Assembly (NCBI GenBank): GCA_037954325.1
Contig: JBBMNZ010000001.1
Coordinates: 7,970,874 to 8,034,873 of the forward strand
Direction: 5' to 3'
DNA: 64,000 nt
From: Fistularia commersonii
Taxonomy: Eukaryota > Chordata > Actinopteri > Syngnathiformes > Fistulariidae
In this document: positions 22,001 through 35,700 of the stretch, in pieces
Numbering within the stretch: the stretch's first letter is position 1
How the letters are laid out: each line of letters starts with the position of its first letter
The notes under the pieces: generated by a model
Databases searched by the model: none
Told to the model about the DNA's origin: nothing
Seen by the model: the letters and a program-made list of their open reading frames with translations, nothing else
Made by a program: the position numbers and the translations under genes

Positions 22001-25000
22001 CGAAATGTGGTTGATACTGATGGGACAGTCAACCAATAAAAAGTTGAAACCAGGACACACTGATCCAACAGGCTGCTCAGAGCCAAAAAGAGGGACAACT
22101 CTGAATACTGTTTGAGGACGGATCATTTCCCCAACGTAGGACTTGGCATCTTGACCAGAGGATTTTCTTGGGTTGCATAAACAAGACCAAGTGCATGAGA
22201 AAGGAAGAGAGCCAGATCTTATGCGCTTATACTAAACGCCCTTTACGGCCTAGGCAGTGCTGAGATTCTCTTCTTTTAACTTTTACTGTGTCGTGAATGA
22301 AATGATAGTTTTTTTTGTTACATCACTTTCGGCAAATGGCCATTCAATGTGTGGCAAATGTTGAGAGCCCTTTAATTTGCAGCGTACGAATGAGCTGCAA
22401 AAAGCTAATGTAAACTTAAAAGCTTTCCCACAGCTGCATTTTCAGTAAAATTATTCATCGTACCAAGCACAAGGCAAATCCAATTTTGTGTCCTTTACAA
22501 GTAGCAGAGTTAGAGTTAGCAGATTTTCAACATGTCGGTCAGAAATATTGGAGAAAGTAATCAAACAAGGAACAGCATAAAGTTAACAGAGCAAGCTGAG
22601 AGACCTCTTCCTAGTCCCTGCCATTAACTGTTGTTCACAACAATGCAAAAAAGCAATTATGATTCAAACAACTTTTAGTAATTGCTTCAGTAAATAACAC
22701 TATCTACTGCCACAGTGATATGATTAACTTGTATTCTTTGAAATTTGTGAAAAATTGCTGTGTAAATATGTCCAGATAAAAGTAAAACGTGACAGGAAAC
22801 TGCATGTACAATGGTAAGTGTTTCCTGTTAGCAGACAGGAAAATTTAAATACAGGGATAACTTTATTCATGGAAAGGGAGACAAAACATAACCACGTGTA
22901 AGACGTAATAATTGTGGTTTGCCAAGGAACCAGGGTTTTAACCAGTCTTAACTCTGCACCTTACCTGGTTCTGCAAAAACTCAGAAAAAGGCCGGGACTT
23001 ATCTGATTAACTGAGACACTCTTCTATAGCCAAGTCACATAACCCTCTGCAGGGAGGGGAGTTAGTTCTATCAAAACTCTCAAATTGAGGTGATTAATTT
23101 TCTGGTGCAAATTCTGTGGTGCTACCCAAAAAAGGCAAATGTTCATCTTCTGAACTGTTTCTCCAGATAGCTTGAGCCGACTTAGCTAAACCTTAACAGC
23201 CACCATGACTTAGAGACAGCAAAAGGCAGGACCGATTTGCTACTTTCCTCTCTAATCTGATCCACATGATGAAGTGCTGAAAGCGGAGATGGAGCCAACT
23301 GCTGCTCAGCCATGTCAGAGAAAAAAAATAAAAAATAAAAAACAAGAAAGAAAAACAAACTGTAAACATATAAAGGCTGCTCTGGCAATCACTGCTGCAA
23401 GGGTTTTTGGGAGAAAGAGCAGAGATCCTTGACGATCGCATAGAAGAGCCCTGGTGTACCAACTGATGACACTTTTTAACTCTTCTTCAAGGACTTTGGC
23501 CATTAAAGACCTCGACCTTATCTTGTACCATCTACCGTGTACATTGCTGACTATGTTCAGTTTGTTGATCATGAGACCTGCCCCAACTGAAAAATAAATA
23601 AACAAACCATAGTATCTGCGTCACTGTAATATGAATCAAATGGATGTTGAGTTTAGACCAAACAAATAAGAATTTTAAAAATAACCGTAATAGAATATCC
23701 TGTAATCCAAATTTTGTGAGGGAGAAATTTGTCAATATTTGTGTCAAATGGCTGATTTGCGATGAACTCCATTTGAAGAAATTGATTTTTTGAAGTTGTT
23801 TGCTTGTTGTCTTTTGAGTTCAGATTAAGTAATTTGTATGAATCACCATCATAATACTCTTAAATCCACATCATTTTGACCTATCATTGCCATTTAACAC
23901 ATCACATTCATTCAGAGGACCAACAGTTCATGGTATTCTGAAATAAATTGCATTCCTTAATTAGTTTCAACACAGGAATATTTTGTTTATTTTGAGTGGA
24001 TTGTTTGAACGCCAAAGTATATATTTTGTCAGATTCCTTCGGTGTAAAGTAGCTGTGGCAGGGTTCCTTTGTATTTACAAAAAAAGAGCATTAGGAAATT
24101 CTCATCTCAGTAGATTATGGCCAGACCTTGGATCAAACCTATCTATCGGGAGTTAAACTAGCTGTGATTTAGTTGGAGCTTAAGAAAAGGATGAAAGGGA
24201 AAATCAAGAAGAGAATGTTTGGATGAAACCGCAGAGTGAAATAAAATCTGTACTCGTCAAATGTATGTGGTGGCAAGGCTGGTTTGCTTAAGATGCAATT
24301 GAAATTCCTGTTCTTTTGCTAGTTATTATAATTTGTTTTTTTTACTCCCACACATTAGTATCAGGCTTCAATCTTTGGCACAGTAAAATACCAGTATGTT
24401 TGTACAAGACAAAAAAAAAAGTTTCAGCTGTTTAGGTTTTCAGTAACTATCTAGGTGAAAGGTGAATAATGATTGTTTTCTCTGGTCATATACAGTATGA
24501 GGTTTTAATGTCAGTCTAAACAGGTCTTAAGTTAGTATGACAGCAGACTATCATACAAATACATATGTCCTTCTCCAAAGTAGTTTCTTTTGAAAGTATA
24601 ACTTATCATAAGCCCAACATGCACATTGTGAATGTGACTCCCTGTTTATCAAGTGATGGAATATGCACAAAATTAAACTTGGGGACAGGAAATGGCAGGG
24701 AAAAAAGCTCCAGGTCTGACAAATGGCCAGAGTCCTAATCTTTGGACATAAAGTCAATGAAAATATCTGAAAACATACCAATCATGGTCAAATTAAAAAA
24801 AAAAATAAAAAAATAAATAAAACTCTTCAAGAGAATCTCAACAGAGAACTGGTCAAAAATATTCTGTCTACACATTTTAGTGCTCAAAGCTTTAAGAAAT
24901 TAAACTTGTCACAGCCCTACATTCAGACTGCGCCATTCAAGAACAGCGGTAGCTCCAGCTGGGTGAGGCTGATGCTAAGGGTTCTCTCATTCTGGCCCCA

Positions 25001-26644
25001 CTGACTCATTCACAAGCTTTAAAAAAACAAACAAAAAAACAAAAAAAAAACAGTCAGGTCCAAATGCACCCGTCCTGAATCCCCATGCTAAAGCATATGG
25101 CACAGTACAGTGAAGTGAAGAGCTTCAATACATGGTCCAGCACTACTTAATACAAATAATTTCAAAAATTAAAAACAAATGAAAAAAAAAAATCATCTCA
25201 GGACAGAGACAAAAAGTATACACTCACATGAGCGACCAAAACTTGCTCCCATTACAAAGTCATGGAAGAGAGACATCATAAAAGCAGCTCAGTCACACTT
25301 CCATCCTATTGAGGAGCAGGTCAACTCTTTTCACACAGTGCACCTCAAACGAGTTAAAAAAAAAGGCAAAAAAATGCTCAACAAAAGGCAAAATAAAAAA
25401 TATACACATCTGAATCTGATTAAATAACTTATGTATATTAAGAAAAACAAAGCTGGTAAAAAAAAAAATAAATTAAGGCATGCAAAAGATAATGTCAAAT
25501 CTAGAGATTTGGATTCTTGTTCTTCTATTTTTTTTTTAAGCCAAACACCGCTAGAACGTCTTCCTGTTAGGAAGAAACCACTCAGTCTTAATAAATCTTC
25601 AGAAAGAAGGTAGCTGCCAAAATAAAATTCAAACCCACTGGAATATCACTGTAATATGCCCGAGCGTTTAAAGGCGAATATTTACATATTTGTGTTCTGT
25701 GTACGAGCTTTAAGAGGCCAATATTTACATACATGTTCATGCGGATTCAGCAGCAGTGCAGAAAAAAAAAGAATTAAAAAAAAAAATCAATAGAAAAAAA
25801 TTAAAAAACACTTGAGTGACACAGGCAGGTAGGAGTGCTTCTGAGAACATCCTGAATTGGAAGAAAAGTAGTGAAATAAAAATGTGAAAAAATGAAAAAT
25901 CATTTAAATCGCGCACAAACACCGCTGGGTTACTTCAATCCCTCTTCTGAGAAGTTACACTGTCGCCTGACAATAAATTATATTTATTTAAAAAAAATAA
26001 TAAAAATAATCAAATGGGGGAGACAACAAGGGATCTGTTGGCTTGTAAAGTGACGGTGAAGCAGTGCAGAGCTGAGGGAGCCGTGGATCTGCCACGGTAA
26101 GGCTTTGCAGTAAACATCAGAGCCGAGATGCTGCTGCTCCCCCTGACCTAAACCGAGAAAGATGTGAACATTTTAGTAGTTAAGCCGGAAAAAAAAGACA
26201 TGCAGCAACTAATGTGTCACTCACTCACTCACTCACTCACTCACTCACTCACTCACTCACTCACTCACTCACTCACTCACTCACTCACTCACTCACTCAC
26301 TCACTCACTCACTCACTCACTCACTCACTCACTCACTCACTCACTCACTCACTCACTCACTCACTCACTCTGAAGAGTTCACTGTATGACACTTGCTGCT
26401 GCTGCTTTGACATTTTTTGAATTTCGGATTTTCTTCTTTTTCTTTTTTTTTTATGTTGTTGTGCCAGACTGCCTCCCTAACCTCCCACCCCCACTGCACA
26501 CATCACACCCACTTCTGTGTGGTCGAGTGGGGTTGGGGGGTTGCTAGGAAGCCAAGACAGACAGGCGGATGTCAGGGAGGGTAGGGTGGGGTTTTGGGTG
26601 ATGGGAGATTAACAGGCAGGTATGGGGTTGAATAATGGGGAAGT
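19003..26644 (-). other. b4galt6 3' UTR and downstream flank
   Basis: AT-rich sequence with no gene on either strand. Part is presumably the long 3' UTR of b4galt6. Several AATAAA signals occur on the minus strand (for example near 25985 and 19152), so the end cannot be fixed. It contains a (TCAC)n tract at 26217-26370 and many A- or T-runs at 24780-25900. Confidence 0.6.
26217..26370. repeat. (TCAC)n tetranucleotide repeat
   Basis: About 38 perfect units. It lies 275 bp beyond the b4galt6 stop, so it is (GTGA)n in the likely 3' UTR. The apparent ORFs through it are low-complexity artefacts. Confidence 0.97.
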
Positions 26645-26792
26645 TCAGTAGTCTGCGATGGGGGCGAGCTCAGGATGCAGGTCCACCGTCACATTCTTGT
26701 AGAGGGAGCTGAGGGAGACCAGGGGGTTGTAGTGAAGGTTGTTGAGGCCATCCAGGTGTTGCCGTTCTTTGGAATACCTCAGCAGCTTGTAC
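26645..26792 (-). CDS. b4galt6: b4galt6 exon 9 (terminal)
   Basis: Acceptor TTTCCAG. Encodes the end of R334 to Y382 and TGA. It begins YKLLRYSKERQHLDGLNN and ends PELAPIADY, the B4GALT6-type C-terminus. Confidence 0.95.
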
Positions 26793-29700
26793 CTGGAAAC
26801 ACACATCACCATCAGCTTTCAGCAGTGATGCGGAATGCGACTGAGCAGAAACATGTCTCGAGGCCCAACAAGTCTGATTTTGAAGATTGACTAAGAACCT
26901 TCAACCACTATGTGCATCTGTGCAGTATCAGTCACACCACAATTAACTTCTGGGGTAACTTAATTCTGACTGCACAGGTAAAGTCCTTAATGTTGGGTCA
27001 GGTCATGTAACTGGGGGCAAACCAAACATCAATGCCTTGCTGTCTAGATCTTTTGAAAAAAAAAAAAAATCATCAAACCAAATTGGACCTTGAGTGTTAC
27101 TTATGTGTCAAAATATTATTATTGAAAAGACTTAGCAGAGCATAGGTCTTCTTAAGAATAAGAACAAGAACAAATTTATTTATCCCGAAGGAAATTGTTG
27201 TGCCAGAGTTACAAGAAAAATATAACAATAATAAATAATAGTAGAAAATTGTATAAACATTAAAAAAAAAAAGCGGGAGAATAAGAAATACAAAAAAACT
27301 ATAAAGTGTCTTAAGTAACAGGTGAAAAGCATAAAGTGTCTTAAGGTCTTAAGTACCAAGTGAAAGATAAGGAGTGCACGAGAGTATGGAAAAATATTGT
27401 ACATATAGCTGTTATGAAGTATTGCACAATTATGAACACTTATACACATAAACTATTACAATTTACAGTAAGTGGGTGAGATCTTTCTTTCTTTTTTTTA
27501 TATTCTCTTTTTACCAATGTTTAAGATTTTAAGATTCCGTGCCGTTGAAGGGAGAGGAATTAAAAAGTTGATAGCCTCAGGTAGGAAAGACCTCCTGTAG
27601 CATTCAGTGGAGCTCCTCTGTGGTATCAGTAAGGGCTTTTATGTTTCTTTTTTTATTCCCGCAGAACAGGAAAATATATGCTTTACCTTCCAAGGAACTG
27701 CACTTCTCCTCTGTGGTGGTGAGGAATGGACTTGTACTTGCCAATCTCACCCTCTGGCCGTGTGACATTCAGACTGGCATAGTGAACCCTGAGGGCAAAC
27801 AGTCAAATAAACAAACTTGTATTTTTGTAGTTAAAATAATAACAGCAATTTTTAAAGAGAGGATTGACTAAATTTGTTTCTACATTTTTCTTAAAACTGG
27901 TTTACATCATGTGATAAATGCCAAACATGATGTGAATGTGCCGCCAAAATCCATTTCCTCGTCGGTTTGATGTCCATCTCTCTGAACCCAAGGTCTTAAA
28001 ATGGCCGGAGCACATGGTAAAGATTGTTGTAAAGATTGTTGGTGCATGAAGTACTCACTCCATCTAGTAACAAAATATTGTTGGCGCACTGGTTGCATGT
28101 TTAAGACAATATACTCTGGCAGCATCCACCAGAGAGAAAAACTGTTATGTCACACCTAGGTTGGTAAGTGTCTGATCAAACAGATTTGTAAATTTGATCT
28201 GACCATCTTGATAAAATTTGATTTTGCAAGTATACATAAAAGGGACTTGTTTTTTTTTTTGTTTTTTTTTATAAACAGTTCCCTCAGCTGTTGATTGCCT
28301 CTGTAAATACTTTTTTTATCAACTGACTCAGTTTTGGAGTGATAAACTGATATAAAACATCAATGGGTTTTGTTATGTAGTAATGCACAATCTACATTCA
28401 AGGATCATATAGCCTCTCAAACCTCTCAAAGACATGTAAAGCTGATAATGTCACCATATTTGCTTTTGTATAATTAGATGTTGGACTCACTTCACTTTTT
28501 TTTTTACTTTATTTTTATTTTGTATCTTATTGTATCTTTGTTTTTTATTTAATTATATGTTTTTATTTGATGTATTTATAGATGTTGGACCTGCTTTAGG
28601 TCCCTATGCTACCCCTTGCGCCTTCCAATTGCCCCTCAGGAACAAAAAAAGTTTTTCTGATTCTGATAAAATACCCTGCTACTATTCCATGGGACTAGGG
28701 ACACGTTTGTTTTTTTGTTGATTAAGATGTTGAAATTTTTATATTACTGAGGCAATAAAAACATTATTAGTGGCAGTAAATGATTAGTCCAATAACTCTC
28801 AACAAACTTTGTGATATTTCCAAATATCATAGTGATGGCAAAATAGTTAATATGTTGTATATTAATGAGGCTTTTGATTCATACCCCTCGTAGTTAGCAA
28901 GTAAGTGTTACTACAGCCCACAAAAATTGGTCTATCAAATAAAAATTTGAGGAAGGGTTTATACGTTTAAGAAAAATTTAATCAATTGACCCCATTAAGA
29001 GTGCTTTTTTCACAAAAAATAGATTATCAAGGCTTCAAGGGATTTCAGGACAAAAAAAAAAAAATCACAAAATCAAAGTATTACTAAAAAGGGAGACCAT
29101 TCCCTTTAACAAGCAAACCCCTTCATTACTGACAACATACCTGTTCCACAAGTCATCGTCCTCTCCTCCCCAGCCCCAGAATGCATTGGGGAAACCATTG
29201 ATCTTACGGAACTGCTCCACGGTGAGTCCGCTTACTCCACCAAAAAACTCACTGTAAGGAAGACTGGATAAACAGGCAGACAAAAGTTTTGACACTAGCA
29301 CTGAGGCCAACATAGGGTTACAGGGCAAAACAGTCTGCAGTGTTTCAATGGGGAAGGGCGTAGGAGGGTTCTGACACACATACATATACATGTATTTGTC
29401 GAGCTTGGCAGCAAAGTGGCGAGGCATCAGACCACAGCCATAGTAGTTGCGGTCATTCTCCGGGATGTGGTCAACATCGTGGAATATTAGGCAGTCCCAG
29501 TCCAGGTCCTTCATGGCCTCCAGGAACCCCACATTGAACAGCATGGCTCTGTTGAAGGGCTGGCTCCCACTCTGACCACAAATACACATGCATGCAATGC
29601 CATAAGGTCTCTCACTCTAATAATACTTTCCAGAAGTTACGCTATGCATTTATGGTATAATTACAATTTAACTACCACTTAAACAAGTGATACTTATTTG

Positions 29701-32700
29701 AATACAGCCATTATTCAACTGGCATATTCAGAAATCATGTCTTTATGTTGCACTTTTCTCTTTTTCAATATTTAAAACTAAATATACCCTGAAAGTTTCT
29801 GTGTTTTAATTCAACAGCACAACATATTGATTTACTTTTTGTTAAAAATGATTGCTACTTTTCAGTAGAAAAGAAAAGAACTTTCTCCTCATCACTATGA
29901 ATATTTGATTTTTTTGAGGGACATTTTTATATACTTTTAAAGGCCTAATATACTTTTATATACTTTTAAAGACACAATACTTTTTTTTTAACTATGGATT
30001 TTTGATAAATGATAAATGACACTTGATAAATGACACTTCTTAGGCGGTTAGATAACATTAACCGAACTCTCTGGATACAAGTAAACAAAATCAGTTTCTA
30101 GATAGGGTCACTGAATTGCCTATGATCTGGTGGCAGTTCAGTTTTTGATTTTTGGTGAGGGGCATACCTGTTCAATGACGTAGAAGGCAAACTGTAGCCT
30201 CTGTCTCTGCAGCATAGGGATGAGGTGTTGGAAAAGGATGGGGAGATGCTCATGACGGTTTCTGAATGGAATCAGGATGGCCACCTGAGAAAAGGTCACA
30301 CACAGTGAGCAGGAAAGGAGCAAAGCCTTCAATTCATTGCTGGACTTTATTAAACAAGGGGGGGAAAAAATGCACAAACCTTCCAGCGCGGTTTGCAGTC
30401 CTTTGGCCTCCAGTGGCCTCCAAACTCTATGTCGAAAAACTTGGTGAACTTCAGTTCAATTTCCTCTATTGGGATTTCTGTCATGTTAACTTCCATAAAA
30501 CCCTCTGTGGACATAAAGATTTTACACTGAAGTGGCCTTGTTAGGGTTTACTCACAAGATGGCGAAGGTTAATCGCAGATAAGATAAAGCTGATAAAACA
30601 GTTCATTAGATTTGGAAAACATACATTAAATATTCATCCAAATGAAATATTCTAGTGATTTTAGAGTAGATTTCTATAATATTAAAGCTACTGTCTAGAC
30701 ACCGTCTATATCCAGACGTACAAAACCATTGTTGACCATTAAATTATGTTTTCAGTAAAAATCTATTTTATTTTTCACTTTTTTCCTGTTATATTTTAGT
30801 CAGTCTAAAATCAACTGAAAATTAGCAAAAATTTCATTGAATATAAACAAGTAATGTTTTTTATAATTATAAAATACCGGTAATTACAATGTTTGAAATG
30901 TCCTTCAAAATCAGATAGTTCCAATCTGTGTTCCCGGCCCGCTAGGCAGCATGAGCATGAATGATATGAAAACATGAACACGGACATGGAAATTCCCTGC
31001 GAATATAAAGAGTAGAATTAAAAACTCATTAGAAGCAAAAATGGGTGCCAAGGTAAAATTTTTTCCCCTCCGACAAAAGAATCTTGCACCTACGTTTTGT
31101 AACAGGCCACCATGTGTAGTAGGCATTGTTACAGAGCAATTTATTAAAATCGGTTTCACGTGTTCAATATGAATCTATAATAAAGAATAAATGGCTCTCA
31201 CGTCTACTTGTACTGAATAACATAATTGAGATTATTAACGATCACACAGTGTTTCTTTTATTGTTTTGGATTATTTTGCTGAGGTGTTCTGAAATCTGAA
31301 ATCAATAGTTTTCATGGACTTTATGTATGTATATATGTATGTATGTATGTATGACTTTATGTATGTATATATGTATGTGTGTATATATATATATATACAC
31401 ATACATATATACGTATGTATATATACATATATACACGTATGTATGTATACGTATATATATATATGGGATTTTCTTCCCCCCAGGACAAATTTCAATCCAA
31501 TTAGAGACCATTAACATTAAAACCATAAAATGATAGACTGATTCAACCAAACCTATCTAAGTGTGGTACAGAGGTTTGAGAAAAGATAACACTGAGCACT
31601 AAGTGTCTTGTGGCTGAATAACCCGGGCCACAGGTGCTCAGAGGGAAGGATTTTTTTTTCTGGGAGCTGTTCAATGGTGGGGTAGCAGCAGGAAAATTTC
31701 TCAGGATTTGCTACTTTAATGTCTGAAACATCCTTGGTTTCACGGACTCTTAATTTGAGCAAACCACTGTCATTTGTGCTTTAAATTCAAGAAAATCCTG
31801 GGATGAGTGTTGAGAAGAAAGAAGAAAAAAATATGTGAGAAAAGGGGAAAAAAACATTCCTGTAAAGAGTTCTGTGGCATTTTCCAAAGGCTCCCCATGT
31901 GATACAATAGAAGGAAATAAACATCCTGTTGTGTCATGCCAGTGTCATGTATGCACTGATTTTTTTTCCTCAGCCAAAATAGTATTTTTGATATTGAAAA
32001 TACTTGAAAAGAAGTACGTTTCTTCTATTGTGGCTCAGGAGATTTCAATGCATGGTTGGCTTGCATAGTCCAACCAGAATGGCCCCATAGGAATAGAAGC
32101 GGAATCAGTGCTATGTTGCAAAGCTCTCCTCCACCCACACCAACCCATCCCAACTCTGCAAACTTTAATTTCCATACACATTATTTACAATATGTGAGAA
32201 ATGGCAGATGGTACAGCTGGCAAGATCCTTGGGTCTGACTGCTCTATGTCTAGTGGCACCACTCACAATCAGCTTCCTGTCTCTGTCCTTTTTTCCCCAC
32301 CACTGTGGCATTTGAAAACAAGCCAGGTGTCCGGCCTTTTAGCCAACCTCACACGGCTGACAGCACACAGGGTTCATTATCGTAGAATGAATCATACTGC
32401 TTTCCTGAAAACAGGTAATGGCCAAAAATGAAAAAAGTCAGTAAAAGTTGCAACAAAAATATCATGTTTATTCTCAAGCATATCTGCTTTGCTTGAATAG
32501 CATCTGATTGACTCAAGTAACAGACTCCACAAAGAAAAACTTCTAAATGGATATGGTCCTTCATTTATGTAGAAATCATTAAAACAACCAGAGCCACTTC
32601 ATTTTACAGAAACACCAAAAATATCAAAATAATTCCAACAATTCTATGTGGATTTTTTGGGCCTCAGGTCTCATGTTTTGCCCCTGGAAGAAGAGAACCA

Positions 32701-35700
32701 GAAACAACCCAGGCGGACAACTTTAGAAGAGCAAAGGCTTATTTTGCATTTTAGAGGAAGACAGGTTGTTATTATTAGTATTATGATAAACCATGGTATT
32801 TGGAAGTCAATCATGAAATGACCAATTACTCAATGAAAGGAATACTTTTTCTCAGTTTTCAGTTAACTGCATAAATCACTGCACTGAATCATAAAAACCT
32901 TTAAAAATATAAGTTAATATAATGTACTTGTATTAAAATGTAATCATTCAGGTCTTGTTTGAGGAGTAGGTGAAGACAACCTGAAAAACAATCAGCTTTC
33001 CTATTGTTACCCTATAACTCACCCAGAAGGTGTCAATGACTTACACCAGATCCTAACAGAACCAATTCAAAAGACAAAATTTTACAACGTGCGCCCTTAT
33101 CTAGATGACTAAGAGATCCCACAGTCAAAATGCAATATACCGTAATAAAAAAAAAAACTAGAAAATTTGCAAGGTCTAACTAGATTGATCTCCAAAACAG
33201 TTAGGAACGCTTCTAATAAGATATGTTAAATAACATAAAAATCATAACCTGTTGACTATGTTTGACTTTGATAAACATATGAAGCACCATTAAAATAACA
33301 AAAGAAAAATAATGAAAAGCATATTATAAATGAAGTTATTGCAGCCTCAGGGCGGCAAGGGTCAGTGTCTCCCTGAGCCAGCCTCGAGGGGGCTCAGTTA
33401 AGTTAACAACATTTCTTTTTTTCACCATGGTTGTATGTACCCAAAGCCTGTATCTGTAGCGTGGCATGTAAAAATAAATATCTTTTTGAGTTTCTGAATT
33501 TCTTTCTATTTATGGGATTACATGATTTCTAATACAATCTGATTAACTATGATGTCAGCACTGACCCATGTTAAACCTATCAATATACTATCCCAAAATA
33601 ACAGATATGCACAATACTAAAATGGCCATAATGGCTACATAATTAACTATATATACCCACTACATACTTAGAGACTGAATAAGAAAACTAAAAATATAGT
33701 TTAATGAATACAAGATAATGGCTGTACTGCAACCATTCTCTCTTTGTCGTGTGCTATTTAGGAGGAAGAAATCTAACAGTATCCACATCATGTACAGCTG
33801 GATATGTATGCCCTCAGACACCCTGGAAAATGTAAGAGCTTCTCTGTTAAAAGCCGAACTGTCATTTTGGCCCGGCCCAGGTTAACAACGAGAACCATTG
33901 GTACCAATGACCTACTAGGTACCAATGGACTGTGCTACTGTGGGTCAAAGAAGGAGAGGAGGAAGGCGTGTTTGGAAGCAGAGAGAGAAGAGGACAGGCA
34001 AGGGTCTGGGACTTAGATAGGGACTTTGAATATCAATACTATGACAGGAAAAGAAAGAGAGTTGGTTGACCTGATGCAGAGAAGGAAGATGGATATACTC
34101 TGTGTCTACGAGACCACGTGGAAAGGTAGTAAGGCTAGAAGCTTAGGAGCAAGCTTTAAGTTGTACTATCATGGTACTGACAGGAAGAGAAATAGCGTAG
34201 GAGTTATCTTGAAGGAGGAGTTTTTAGGGATGTTCTGGAGGGGAAAAGAATGTCAGATAGACTTATGTGTCTCAAACTGGAAATTGAAGGTGTGATGCTC
34301 AATGTTGTTAGTGGCTATGCCCAACAGATGGGATTCGAGTTTGAGGGGAAGGAGAAGTTCAGGAATGAGCTAGATGAAGTGATGCAGAATATGCCCAGAG
34401 ATGAGAGAGTGGTAATTGGTGCAGACTTCAAAGGTCATGTTGGTGCAGACAATAGGGGGGGATGAAGAAGTGAATGGCAGATTAGGTATACAGGACGGAA
34501 ACACAGAGGGACAGATGGTGGTAGACTTTACAAAAAGGATGGAAATGGCTGTAGTGAACACATTTTTCCAGAAAAGACAGGAACATACGGTAACTAATAA
34601 GAGCCGAGGTAGAAGCTGGCAGATAGACTACAACTTATAGACAGGGTAACCTGAAACAGATCAGTGACTGCAAAATAGTTGTAGGTGAGAGCGACCCAGA
34701 CAGCATGAGATGTGGTTTGACGGATGGCTCTAGTGACAAGAAAGATCAAGAGGACAAAGGCAGAGCAGAGGACAAAGTGGTGGAAGCTGAAAAGGTGTTG
34801 TATGTTGTATGGATGGTGTTGAGTGTTGTATGGTTTGAGCGAGGAGTTTTTGTAGACCTAGAAAAAGCATATGACAGGGTGCCAAGAGAGGAGCTCTTGT
34901 ATTGTATGTATTGTATTGTAGGTGTGCTGCATGTGTGACAGAAAAGTTCAATGTGGAGGTGGGACTATATCAGGGATCAGCTTTGAGCCACTTCTTGTTT
35001 GCAGTGGTGATGGACTGGCTGACAGATGAGGTTAGACAGGAATCTCCATGGACCATGTGTGCAGATGACATTGTGATCTGTAGTGAGAGCAGAGAACAGG
35101 TTGAGGAAAATCTAGAGAAGTGGAGGTATGCAACAGGATACCTGGAAAGGAGAGGAATGGAGGTTACTTGCAGCAAGACAGAGTATATGTGTGTGAATAG
35201 AAGGAATCTGGGTGAAACGGTGAGGCTACAGGGGGTGGACATCAAGGAGTTGGAGGATTTCAGGTACTTGGGGTCATCAGTCCATAGCAGCGGAGTGTGC
35301 GAAAAAAAGGTGAAGAGACGAGTTCAAGCAGGTTGGAATGGGTGGAGAAGAGTGTCAGGTTTATTAGGCAATAGAAGACAGCTAAGAAATTAAAGTTAAA
35401 TTAAGTTGATAAATATTCCCACTTATTCAGAGGATTGTTTTCCTTGTATTGAGGTTTTTAATTAGTTTTTGTATAATCACCAAACTTTTTTGTTATACCA
35501 TCAAACTTTTTCAAATTGTCATCTCTTGATAGTTCTTTACATAATTGAAATAAAAATGGCAAATAAGTCAGTGCACTGCTTTGTAAAAAATATATATGAA
35601 GGACAACGAATCAAAAAGTACTGGAAACGACACTCCAATTGGCAGGGTCTCAAAATTCAGTTAAATGAGACTAATCATGCGAAGAATTTTTAAACCCTCT

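Larger units (their letters stand above)
26972..28482. repeat. Segmental duplication, copy within b4galt6
   Basis: Partner of 17535-19002. This is the copy that sits in the gene, around the functional exon 8. It differs mainly by a short tandem addition near 27319-27351 and scattered single bases. Confidence 0.95.

Noticed and set aside
26217..26370. CRISPR-like regular repeat
   Set aside because: Simple tandem tetranucleotide without spacers, in a vertebrate gene.
26164..26420. THSL-repeat ORFs
   Set aside because: Frames through the (TCAC)n microsatellite; no conserved protein.
31271..31550. Tyr/Ile/His-rich ORFs on both strands
   Set aside because: Translation of the ATGT/TA microsatellite.
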